This document shows, piece by piece, positions 54,502 to 62,275 of a DNA stretch of 64,000 nucleotides. The notes beneath the pieces were generated by a model that saw nothing but the letters and a program-made list of their open reading frames with translations, made no database searches and was not told where the DNA came from. Position numbers and translations under genes: made by a program. The DNA comes from Saccharomonospora xinjiangensis XJ-54 (GTDB lineage Bacteria > Actinomycetota > Actinomycetes > Mycobacteriales > Pseudonocardiaceae), in assembly GCF_000258175.1 (NCBI RefSeq), contig NZ_JH636049.1, positions 1,078,982-1,142,981 on the forward strand, in the 5' to 3' direction. Positions within the stretch are counted from its first letter, which is position 1; each line of letters starts with the position of its first letter.

Positions 54502-55797
54502 GTGCGAGTCGTCCGGTTTCCCACGAGACCCGCCCGGGTCTCCGACGACATTCGGGCGGCCGTCGCGTCCCTGGGAAGGGGCGACACCGTCGTCGGCGGC
54601 GTGGCGGTACTCGGCGTGACGCCACCCGAATCCGGTATCGAGATCGATGCCGTGCTGGTGCTCCCGCGTGGCGTCCTCGTGGTCGTCGGTGTCGATCTTC
54701 CAGATCCGGCCATGACTCTCACCGCGCCCCTCAACGGGGCGTGGAAGGCCGACGGCTGGCCCCTTGTCCGAGGCGTCGAAGGGGCTGCGGAGAAGGCCGA
54801 CGTCAATCCGGGCCTCAAAGCCCTCGCGCTCGCGGGACGTCTCGCCGACCGGGTCCATGCTCTGGACCCCTCCATCGCCGTCGGTGTGGTCATCGCGGTC
54901 GGCCCCTACGTGGAGACCGTCGAACAGCCGCCTGAGGATCTCGCCGGTCCTGTGCGCGTGGTTTTCCCCACCGCGGGGTCCTTCCTGACGGCGGCCGAGG
55001 CACTTCCGGTGCCCGAACGGCTTCTCTCCACCGAGCAGGCCCGCGCGGTGCTGCGCGATGTCGCCCCCTCCGCGACGGACCTCGACGACGCCGTGCTGCT
55101 GGCCGAGGGTTTCACCACCCCTGCCGCTCCTGACCCACCCCAGGCGGTTATTCCCGCTCCCTGGACGGGTGGCTCCGCGACCGTGCCCGTGAGGGCGCCG
55201 CGCGAACGGGGCCGCCGGATCCGCCCGGCTGCCGCACTGGCGGCCGCCGCACTGCTCGTCGTGGCGGTCACGATGGCGTTCTTGGCGCTGACCTCTCAAG
55301 ACTCCCCGACTCCCGCCTCCGTCGAACCGCCCTCGAACGGCCATCCGGCCGTGCACGCGGGCGGTGTGCGCTTCGACCCCGTGGCGCGGGACAGCGCGAG
55401 CCGGTGCGCACCGCATCACGCCGTGGGCGATATGCAGTCGTTCCTGCTGGAACACGGCTGTTTGGAGGTGCTCAGGGGAAGTTTCACCGCCACGGTGGAG
55501 GGCCGTACCTTCGCGGTCTCGGTCGGCGCCGTCACGTTCCCCGACGCCGCGCTGGCCGGTGAGTTCGAGCAGGTGACCGCCACACCGGGCACCGGCGTGC
55601 TCACCGACGTCGCCACGGAAACGCAGCGCTGGGCAGGCATGCATCCGACATTCGAGGGCGCCTCCTTTGCCAGCCGCAGAGACGGGGCGACGGTCCGGAT
55701 GGTGCTGGCACACCACACCTCACAGGAAGCTCCGAGCGGCAGCGAAGGGACAGCCACCAGGGTCGCCGCCGCCGCGCTCGATCTTCCGCTGCGCTGA
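54502..55797 (+). CDS. single-pass membrane protein with an N-terminal NERD-like region
   Basis: 431 residues. The first 190 residues begin with a stretch (GIEIDAVLVLPRGVLVVVGV) that resembles the NERD nuclease core (xEIDxVVVxxxGVFVIExK), but the active-site Lys is not conserved. Then a Pro-rich linker, a basic segment (RERGRRIR), one membrane helix (about 242-263), and a 165-residue external domain with two cysteines (near 305 and 324). GTG 54502 has GGAGGGG 4 bases upstream. Function unknown; the NERD resemblance is tentative. Confidence 0.7.
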   Translation: MRVVRFPTRPARVSDDIRAAVASLGRGDTVVGGVAVLGVTPPESGIEIDAVLVLPRGVLVVVGVDLPDPAMTLTAPLNGAWKADGWPLVRGVEGAAEKADVNPGLKALALAGRLADRVHALDPSIAVGVVIAVGPYVETVEQPPEDLAGPVRVVFPTAGSFLTAAEALPVPERLLSTEQARAVLRDVAPSATDLDDAVLLAEGFTTPAAPDPPQAVIPAPWTGGSATVPVRAPRERGRRIRPAAALAAAALLVVAVTMAFLALTSQDSPTPASVEPPSNGHPAVHAGGVRFDPVARDSASRCAPHHAVGDMQSFLLEHGCLEVLRGSFTATVEGRTFAVSVGAVTFPDAALAGEFEQVTATPGTGVLTDVATETQRWAGMHPTFEGASFASRRDGATVRMVLAHHTSQEAPSGSEGTATRVAAAALDLPLR

Positions 55798-55860
55798 CCG
55801 GCGACCTCACCGCCCCTGATGTGCCGGGTCAACACCCTTTGCTCCGCCACCCGTCACCGC

Positions 55861-57279
55861 TCACAAGCCGTACTCCTCCAGCAGCCGCAACCAGACCTCG
55901 CTGATGGTGGGAAAGGCGGGTACCGCGTGCCACAGCCGCCGCAGCGGCACCTCACCGACGATCGCGACAGTGGCCGCGTGCAGCAGCTCGGCGACGTCCT
56001 GGCCGACGAACGTCGCCCCGAGAACGATCTCCCGCTCGGTGTCCACCACCAGCCGCGCCCGCCCCTCGTAGCCGTCGGCGTGCAGTGCCGCCCCTGCCAC
56101 GGCGACGTCGAGGTCCACGGCACGGTGGGACTCCTGCCCCGGTTCGGGCAAGCCGACGGAGGCGACCTCGGGGTCGGTGAACACCACCTGGGTCGCGGCT
56201 CGATGGTCGGCCGTGGCGGCGTACCCGCTCCACGGTTCGGGGCGCACGTCCTCTCCCCTGGCGCGGGCCGCGACGACGTCGCCGACGACCCGTGCCGCGT
56301 ACTTGCCCTGGTGCGTCACCGGTGCGCGCCCCGTGACATCGCCAGCCGCGTACAGCCATCGTCCGTCCACACCGGACACAAGTCCGGTGTCGTCCACGCT
56401 GAGCCTGCCTCCCGGTGTCAGCCCGACCGTTTCGAGCCCGAGGCCGGTGGTGGCGGGTTTACGACCCGTGGCGACGAGCAGGCGTTCCACCGCGATGCGC
56501 GAACCGTCGTCCGACTCGATCCGCACACCGCCGCCTGCCACCGCCACGCGACTGACGGCGGTGCCGAGCCGGACCCTCACACCGTCGGCGCGAAGCCCCT
56601 CGGCCACCGCCTCACCGGCAAACCCAGGCAGGTGTGACAGCAGGCGGTCACCGAGTTCGAGCAGTTCGACCCGCGCACCGAGACGGGCCCACGCCTGGGC
56701 CATCTCCACACCGACCACACCGCCACCGAGCACGGCGAGGGATTGCGGCACCGTCGATGCCGAGGTCGCCTCGCGGGAGGTCCACACCGGCACGTCGGCG
56801 ATGCCGGGTATTTGCGGGACGACCGGCGTGCTGCCGGTACACACCACCACCGCGTGGGCGGCGCGGACGACGCCACGACCCTCCACCGTGACCTCGCGTT
56901 CCCCGGAAAGCCGGGCCGTCCCGCGCACGACGGTGATACCGGCGTCCTCTGCCCATCGCACCTGACCACCGTCGTCCCAGTGGGACACGAAGGCATCCCT
57001 TCGCCGGAACACCGCCTGCTCGTCGAGCCCGCCTTCGCTCCGGACGCCCCGCACCCGCCGCGCCGCGGCCAGGGCGTTGCCAGGCCGGAGCAAGGCCTTG
57101 CTCGGGATGCATGCCCAGTACGAGCACTCACCACCCAGCCGCTCGCGCTCGACCAGCACGGTGCGCAGGCCACCCCGGACCGCCCTCGCGGCGACGTTCT
57201 CGCCGACGGCACCTCCGCCGATGACGACGACGTCGGTGTCCTCGATGTCCTCGGTGCTCTCGGTGCTCTCGGTGTTCAC
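55861..57279 (-). CDS. FAD-dependent pyridine nucleotide-disulfide oxidoreductase, Lpd-like
   Basis: 472 residues. N-terminal FAD loop IGGGAVGENVAARAV, redox pair C52-x4-C57 (GGECSYWACIPSK), NAD(P) loop VLGGGVVGVEMAQAW, and second FAD motif LYAAGDVTG. In place of the Lpd C-terminal HxHPT..E it reads VPAFPTISEV, so the catalytic His is Phe. Not a second E3 on this evidence; a quinone, thiol or transhydrogenase-like reductase is more likely. GTG 57279 has GACACT six bases upstream. Divergent from the Lsr2-like gene. Confidence 0.85.
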   Translation of the reverse strand: MNTESTESTEDIEDTDVVVIGGGAVGENVAARAVRGGLRTVLVERERLGGECSYWACIPSKALLRPGNALAAARRVRGVRSEGGLDEQAVFRRRDAFVSHWDDGGQVRWAEDAGITVVRGTARLSGEREVTVEGRGVVRAAHAVVVCTGSTPVVPQIPGIADVPVWTSREATSASTVPQSLAVLGGGVVGVEMAQAWARLGARVELLELGDRLLSHLPGFAGEAVAEGLRADGVRVRLGTAVSRVAVAGGGVRIESDDGSRIAVERLLVATGRKPATTGLGLETVGLTPGGRLSVDDTGLVSGVDGRWLYAAGDVTGRAPVTHQGKYAARVVGDVVAARARGEDVRPEPWSGYAATADHRAATQVVFTDPEVASVGLPEPGQESHRAVDLDVAVAGAALHADGYEGRARLVVDTEREIVLGATFVGQDVAELLHAATVAIVGEVPLRRLWHAVPAFPTISEVWLRLLEEYGL

Positions 57280-57470
57280 AGTCCGAGTGTCGTCCGAGGC
57301 CCCGGTGCCCGCAGTGCGCGGAGGTCCCGTGATCGCGACGGATGTTCGCCAGGATGTGCGCCATGCGCACCACGACATCTCCGCCAGCGCACACCGCCGC
57401 TTCGCCCCGTGGCGGCGTCGCTATCCTGTACGGCGCACAAGAGTCTCGACGTGACGGGTGGAGGTCCCGC

Positions 57471-57905
57471 TTGGCCAGGAGTGCAGCGATCCACACGGTG
57501 GACGACATCACGGGCGAACCGGCGAGGGAGACCGTGTTCTTCGCGCTCGACGGCGTCGCCTACGAGATCGACCTGACTGCCGAGCACGCGGACCACCTCC
57601 GCGACGTGCTTCTCCGCTATGCCGCGCACGCGCGGCGTACGGGAGGCCGCAGGCGCAAGCGCGCGCTGGTGGACGGTCCGACACCGCTCCGGCGCGCGAC
57701 CACCCCGCGCGCACCGAGGCCGGCGAGCCGCCGGAGAAGCCCCGAGCCCACTCACGGCAGATCCTCCACGGTGGTACAGCACGCCCCGCGTGAGCGGAAC
57801 ACCCAGCCGACGGCGCAGATCCTGCGCCGCTCCGCCTCGTCCGTCACGGTGCCTGTCAAGCCGGACCCGATACCCGAGGTGCGCTTTTCCGCTCCCGTGA
57901 GCTGA
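57471..57905 (+). CDS. Lsr2-like protein lacking the usual C-terminal DNA-binding domain
   Basis: 144 residues. The N-terminal 60 resemble the Lsr2 dimerisation domain: VDDITGEPARETVFFALDGV, then YEIDLTAEHADHLRDVLLRY and the RRTGGRRRKR linker. The C-terminal domain that binds AT-rich DNA (RGRIP..V..AY) is absent; instead there is a basic Pro/Arg/Ser tail. TTG 57471 is fixed by GGAGG at 57460-57464, 6 bases upstream; TATCCT at 57422 is a possible -10. Converges on pntB, four bases between stops. Confidence 0.8.
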   Translation: MARSAAIHTVDDITGEPARETVFFALDGVAYEIDLTAEHADHLRDVLLRYAAHARRTGGRRRKRALVDGPTPLRRATTPRAPRPASRRRSPEPTHGRSSTVVQHAPRERNTQPTAQILRRSASSVTVPVKPDPIPEVRFSAPVS

Positions 57906-57909
57906 GCCG

Positions 57910-59292
57910 TCAGAGATTCTTCAGCTCACCGACCACATCGGACACCGACGACTTCGCATCGCCGAACAGCATGCTGGTCCTGGGATCGGTGAACAGTGCG
58001 TTGTCGATACCGGCGAATCCCGCGCCCATCGATCGCTTGAGTACGATGACCGACTTGCTCGACACCACATCGAGGACGGGCATCCCGTAGATCGGCGACC
58101 CCGGGTCGGTGCGGGCCGAGGGGTTGACGACGTCGTTGGCACCGATCACCAGTGCCACATCGGCCTGCGGCAGCAGGGCGTTGCTCTCGTCGAGGTCCTT
58201 CAACGCCTCGTACGGCACGTCCGCCTCCGCGAGGAGCACATTCATGTGGCCGGGCATCCTGCCTGCGACGGGGTGGACGGCGTAGCTGATCTCGACACCT
58301 TTGCCCCGCAGGAGGTCGGCCATCTCCCTGACCGCGTGCTGGGCCTGTGCCACGGCCATGCCGTAGCCGGGCACGACGACGACCCGGTTGGCGTAGGCGA
58401 GCTGGATGGCGGCGTCCGAGGCGCTGGTGGATCGCACGGGACGATCGTCACCGTGGGCCTGCGCCGAGACCGCCGTCGCGCCGAACCCGCCCGCGAGTAT
58501 CGACACGAGCGAGCGGTTCATCGCCTTGGCCATGAGGTTGGTGAGGATCGAACCGGACGCTCCGACGAGCATGCCTGCCACGATGAGGGCCGTGTTGTCG
58601 AGCGCGAGCCCCATCGCGGCGGCGGACAGCCCGGTGGCGGCGTTCAGCATCGAGATCACGACCGGCATGTCCGCGCCACCGATCGGCAGCACCATGAGCA
58701 CACCGAAGAAGGCCGCCGACACGAGGACCCCGATGACGAGCCACCCCGACGTCGCACCGGCCATCACCGCGATCGCGTACCCCGCCGAGGCCGCGAGAGC
58801 CACGATGGTGATCGGCCGGTGCAACACCCCGATCGTCACCGGACGCGACGGCAGCCAGCCCTGGAGCTTCCCGAAGGCGATCAGCGACCCCCAGAACGAC
58901 ACCGAGCCGATGATCGCGGCGAAGAGCGAGGCCACGGCGACGTACAGCGGAAGCCCGAGGTACCCGGCGGTGTCCCGGAACTCGGCCCACGCGATGAGCG
59001 CGACGGCACCGCCGCCGACCCCGTTGAACAACGCCACCATCTGCGGCATCGCGGTCATCTTCACGCGCCGGGCAGCGGGGATGCCCACCGCGGCCCCCAG
59101 CACAAGGCCGAGCACGATCAGCCACCACTCGCCCATCCCGGGCAGCAGCAGCGTCGAGACGATCGCGACGGCCATGCCTGCCGCCGCGATCCAGTTGCCC
59201 CTGACCGCCGTCCTCGGTCCCGTGAGCCCCATGAGGCCGAGGACGAACAGGGCGAACGCGATGATGTAGCCGACGGCGGCGACCGTGCTCAT
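57910..59292 (-). CDS. pntB: NAD(P) transhydrogenase beta subunit
   Basis: 460 residues. The first 270 residues are membrane helices forming the proton channel. The C-terminal NADP-binding domain starts near 285 with VVVPGYGMAVAQAQH and contains VLLAEADVPYE, GANDVVNPSA and IVLKRSMGAGFAGI. With PntAa and PntAb it couples hydride transfer between NADH and NADP to proton translocation. ATG overlaps the pntAb stop as ATGA. Third gene of the operon. Confidence 0.96.
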   Translation of the reverse strand: MSTVAAVGYIIAFALFVLGLMGLTGPRTAVRGNWIAAAGMAVAIVSTLLLPGMGEWWLIVLGLVLGAAVGIPAARRVKMTAMPQMVALFNGVGGGAVALIAWAEFRDTAGYLGLPLYVAVASLFAAIIGSVSFWGSLIAFGKLQGWLPSRPVTIGVLHRPITIVALAASAGYAIAVMAGATSGWLVIGVLVSAAFFGVLMVLPIGGADMPVVISMLNAATGLSAAAMGLALDNTALIVAGMLVGASGSILTNLMAKAMNRSLVSILAGGFGATAVSAQAHGDDRPVRSTSASDAAIQLAYANRVVVVPGYGMAVAQAQHAVREMADLLRGKGVEISYAVHPVAGRMPGHMNVLLAEADVPYEALKDLDESNALLPQADVALVIGANDVVNPSARTDPGSPIYGMPVLDVVSSKSVIVLKRSMGAGFAGIDNALFTDPRTSMLFGDAKSSVSDVVGELKNL

Positions 59293-59609
59293 GAGCGGTC
59301 TCCCCGGGACGAGCCGCCGTCACCCTGCGACTCCGGTCTCCGCTTGAACATGGCGAGCATCCGGTCGGTCACGAGGAAACCGCCGACGACGTTGATCGTG
59401 CCGAACGCGATGGCGAGCACGAGCAGGATCTTGTTGAGCACACCCTCCGTGCCGAGGCCGAGCACGACGAGACCACCGAGGAGCACGATGCCGTGGATGG
59501 CGTTGGTTCCGGACATCAACGGTGTGTGCAGGGTGGTCGGCACCTTCGAGATCACCAGGTAGCCGACGAAGCCCGCGAGCACGAGCACCGCAAGGTTCTG
59601 GACCAGCAT
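59289..59609 (-). CDS. pntAb: NAD(P) transhydrogenase alpha-2 (membrane) subunit
   Basis: 106 residues with three helices. Begins MLVQNLAVLVLAGFVGYLVI, with GTNAIHGIVLLGG in the middle, typical of the separate membrane part of PntA in split systems. Start ATG 59609 overlaps the pntAa stop (TGATG). C-terminal tail is short and basic. Confidence 0.94.
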   Translation of the reverse strand: MLVQNLAVLVLAGFVGYLVISKVPTTLHTPLMSGTNAIHGIVLLGGLVVLGLGTEGVLNKILLVLAIAFGTINVVGGFLVTDRMLAMFKRRPESQGDGGSSRGDRS

Positions 59610-60715
59610 CAGTGGGCCTCCTCGTCGGTCGCGGTGACGCACGCACCGGCGAGGATCTCGTCGCCGGTGTCGAGCGAAAGGCGTCCCTCCTCGTCGAGCA
59701 ACAGTCCGAGCAGCTCGACGAGGTTGCGGGAATACAGCTCACTGGCGTGCACGGCGCCCTCCGAGGGCAGGTTGAGCGGTGAGCAGATCGTCACGTCGTG
59801 CACCACGGTTTCCTCGCCGGGAACGGTGAGTTCGCAGTTACCTCCCGACTCGCCCGCGAGATCCACCACCACGCTGCCGGGCCGCATACCCCGGACCGCT
59901 TCCGCGGTGACCAGGATCGGGGCCCTGCGGCCCGGTACCTGCGCCGTGGTGATGACGGCGTCGAATCCGGAGATCGCCTCGGTGAGGCGGTGTTGTTGCC
60001 GTGCGCGCTCATCGGTCGTCAGCTCGCGGGCGTAACCGCCCTCACCCTCGGCCGTGACTCCCAGGTCGAGCCAGGCCGCTCCGACGGACCGCACCTGGTC
60101 GGCGACCTCGGGGCGCACGTCGTAGCCCGTGGTCCTCGCGCCGAGGCGCTTGGCAGTGGCGAGCGCCTGGAGACCGGCCACGCCCGCACCGAGGACGAGA
60201 ACCGAGGCGGGCGCGATGGTGCCTGCCGCTGTGGTGAGCATGGGGAAGAAGCGGGGCAGCCGTGCCGCCGCGAGCAGCGCGGCCCGGTACCCCGCGACGC
60301 TCGCCTGCGATGACAGGGCGTCCATGCTCTGTGCCCGCGAGATGCGGGGCACCGCCTCCACCGCGAGGGCGTGGACCCCCGCCCTGCGCAGAGCGGCGAT
60401 CTCCTCCGAGCGGGTCGCCGGTGAGAGGAAACCGACGAGCACCGAACCGGGAGAGAGCCGTCGCAGCTCGGAGGCGTCCGGCGGCGTCACCGTGAGCACG
60501 ACGTCGGCGGACCAGGGATCCCCCAGCTCCGCACCGGCGTCGCGGTAGTCCTCGTCGCTGTGCCACGCGCCGGAGCCCGCGCCGGGTTCGCAGATCACCC
60601 GCAGGCCCCGCCCGGTGAGCCGCTTGACATGTGTGGGCACGAGCGCGACCCTGCGTTCTCCCGGCGCGCGCTCGGCGACCACCCCGATGCGAACCGGTGT
60701 CGGTGTGTCGGCCAC
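59609..60715 (-). CDS. pntAa: NAD(P) transhydrogenase alpha-1 (NAD-binding) subunit
   Basis: 368-residue soluble NAD-binding subunit, related to alanine dehydrogenase: RIGVVAERAPGERRVALVP at the start, SQASVAGYRAALLAA, VLVLGAGVAGLQALATAK (Rossmann loop), and the mobile-loop region near DLAGESGGNCELT. GTG 60715 has GGAGG 6 bases upstream; an earlier start at 60793 lacks a site. First gene of pntAa-pntAb-pntB; divergent from YjbQ. Confidence 0.95.
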   Translation of the reverse strand: MADTPTPVRIGVVAERAPGERRVALVPTHVKRLTGRGLRVICEPGAGSGAWHSDEDYRDAGAELGDPWSADVVLTVTPPDASELRRLSPGSVLVGFLSPATRSEEIAALRRAGVHALAVEAVPRISRAQSMDALSSQASVAGYRAALLAAARLPRFFPMLTTAAGTIAPASVLVLGAGVAGLQALATAKRLGARTTGYDVRPEVADQVRSVGAAWLDLGVTAEGEGGYARELTTDERARQQHRLTEAISGFDAVITTAQVPGRRAPILVTAEAVRGMRPGSVVVDLAGESGGNCELTVPGEETVVHDVTICSPLNLPSEGAVHASELYSRNLVELLGLLLDEEGRLSLDTGDEILAGACVTATDEEAH

Positions 60716-60825
60716 TGGCGACCTCCTCGGCGGCGAGTTCGACGCTGACCCGCTTCCTTGCCAACGGTATTCACCTCGGGTGACACACGCCACAGAGGGA
60801 TCGGCTGCGCTGCGGCCCGACCGAC

Positions 60826-60831
60826 TACCGT
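60826..60831 (+). promoter_or_regulatory. -10 element of the leaderless yjbQ gene
   Basis: TACCGT ends 6 bases before ATG 60838. Confidence 0.7.
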
Positions 60832-60837
60832 CGAGGC

Positions 60838-61248
60838 ATGTATTCCACGGAGATCGAGGTTCAGACCGGTTCTCAGGCGGTCGTGCGCGACCTCACCGGC
60901 GAGGTCCGGCGCTTCCTCTCCGAGGCGGGGGCACGCGACGGGCTGCTGCACGTCTGGGTACCGCACGCCACGGCGGGTCTCGCGGTGATCGAGACCGGGT
61001 CAGGCAGTGACGACGACCTGCTCGCCGCACTCGACGACCTCCTGCCGAGGGACGAGCGGTGGCGTCACCGGCACGGCAGCCACGGGCACGGCCGCGACCA
61101 CGTACTGCCCGCGTTCCTCCCGCCGTACGCCACGGTGCCCGTGCTCGACGGCTCGGCGGCGCTCGGTACCTGGCAGTCGCTCTGCCTCGTGGACACCAAC
61201 ATCGACAACCCCACCCGCCGGGTCCGGCTGTCCTACCTGCCTGGTTGA
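60838..61248 (+). CDS. yjbQ: YjbQ/UPF0047 family protein
   Basis: 136 residues, single-domain. Conserved landmarks: VWVPHATAGLAVIE, a Gly/His-rich loop (RHRHGSHGHGRDHVLPAFLP), and GTWQSLCLVDTNIDNPTRRV. E. coli YjbQ has weak thiamine-phosphate synthase activity; the physiological role is unresolved. The His-rich loop is metal-site-like. Leaderless ATG 60838. Converges on the anchored protein at 61271. Confidence 0.9.
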   Translation: MYSTEIEVQTGSQAVVRDLTGEVRRFLSEAGARDGLLHVWVPHATAGLAVIETGSGSDDDLLAALDDLLPRDERWRHRHGSHGHGRDHVLPAFLPPYATVPVLDGSAALGTWQSLCLVDTNIDNPTRRVRLSYLPG

Positions 61249-61270
61249 ACAATCCGCCGCCGTACCGAGG

Positions 61271-62263
61271 TCAGGGCGTCGGCGTCACCACCGTGGTCTC
61301 GCGCTCGTTCTCGGGCACCGACCGCAGGCTTGTCAGCAAGCGCACCATGTCGTCCTTCGAGGTGGCGTCCGGGCCGTCCTGACCGTCGTAGGCCAGCAGC
61401 ACCGGCACCGAATCGCCGTCCGGCACCGCGACGGCGAGTGCGCCCACCAGTGCTGTCCGGGGAAGGCACTCACCGGCGTCGGCCACGGTCACCTCGGCGA
61501 GCACGAGTTCCGCCTCCCCGTCGCGGCCTCCGATCGATACCTCGACCGAACGCCGCTCCACCACCTCGAGGTCCGGCTCCACACCGCCGTCCGGCGTGTA
61601 GGCGTGCCGGGCGAGGGTCTCCGCCGTCTCCGTGACGGCAGTGGCCGCGTCCTTTCCGGTCGCCGCCGTCAGCCCGCTGCCCCCGCGCCGGGCGTGCTCG
61701 TCGGGGCCGCAGGCCCGCTCTCCCACGAAGGCGCTCGTCACCAGCGTGAACTGGGTCCCTTCCGTTTCCCAACCGTGGATCGTTCCCGGTCGCGGAGTCC
61801 AGTCCGGCGGCACGTCGTAGGCGTAGGCTCCCTCGCGCTGAACGACCGGCTCCCACCCGTCCACCGCCGCTGGCACGACCACGCGTGTCTCCGGAACCGG
61901 CTCGGAAACCACCGGCGCGGTCGCGGGCGCATCGGCCGACCCGGTCTTGTGCGCTCTCTCCGTGTTCGAGCCGACGGCGAACGAAAGGATGGCGAAGCCA
62001 AGAAAGAGGACGAATCCGAGCAGCCTGGGCGTGGGGAGGGGGATGCCGGTTTCGCGGCGTGCCCGCCGGGGCGGCGCACCGGGTTCCGTGGGGAGCGCCG
62101 AACCTGGATGCTGTGTCGGCTGCGTTGGAGGCACCGACAGCCGGGGTGTCGGACCCACCGTGGGTGGGTGCGGTTCGTTCGGCTCGTAGCCGCCGAAACC
62201 TTTGAGCGCCGCCCTGTCCTCGTAGCCGGGCGACCGGCTACCGCGTCCTCGGAACCATCCCAC
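61271..62263 (-). CDS. membrane-anchored protein with Pro-rich cytoplasmic tail, unknown
   Basis: 330 residues: an N-terminal basic and Pro-rich segment (about 1-75), one membrane helix (LLGFVLFLGFAILSFAVGSN), and a 225-residue external domain with two cysteines (in ERACGPDEHA and AGECLPRTA), likely disulfide-bonded. No recognised family. GTG 62263 follows TAAGCT (62273-62278) after 9 bases; that hexamer begins with the proS stop codon. Confidence 0.7.
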   Translation of the reverse strand: MGWFRGRGSRSPGYEDRAALKGFGGYEPNEPHPPTVGPTPRLSVPPTQPTQHPGSALPTEPGAPPRRARRETGIPLPTPRLLGFVLFLGFAILSFAVGSNTERAHKTGSADAPATAPVVSEPVPETRVVVPAAVDGWEPVVQREGAYAYDVPPDWTPRPGTIHGWETEGTQFTLVTSAFVGERACGPDEHARRGGSGLTAATGKDAATAVTETAETLARHAYTPDGGVEPDLEVVERRSVEVSIGGRDGEAELVLAEVTVADAGECLPRTALVGALAVAVPDGDSVPVLLAYDGQDGPDATSKDDMVRLLTSLRSVPENERETTVVTPTP

Positions 62264-62275
62264 AAAGGCGGGAGC

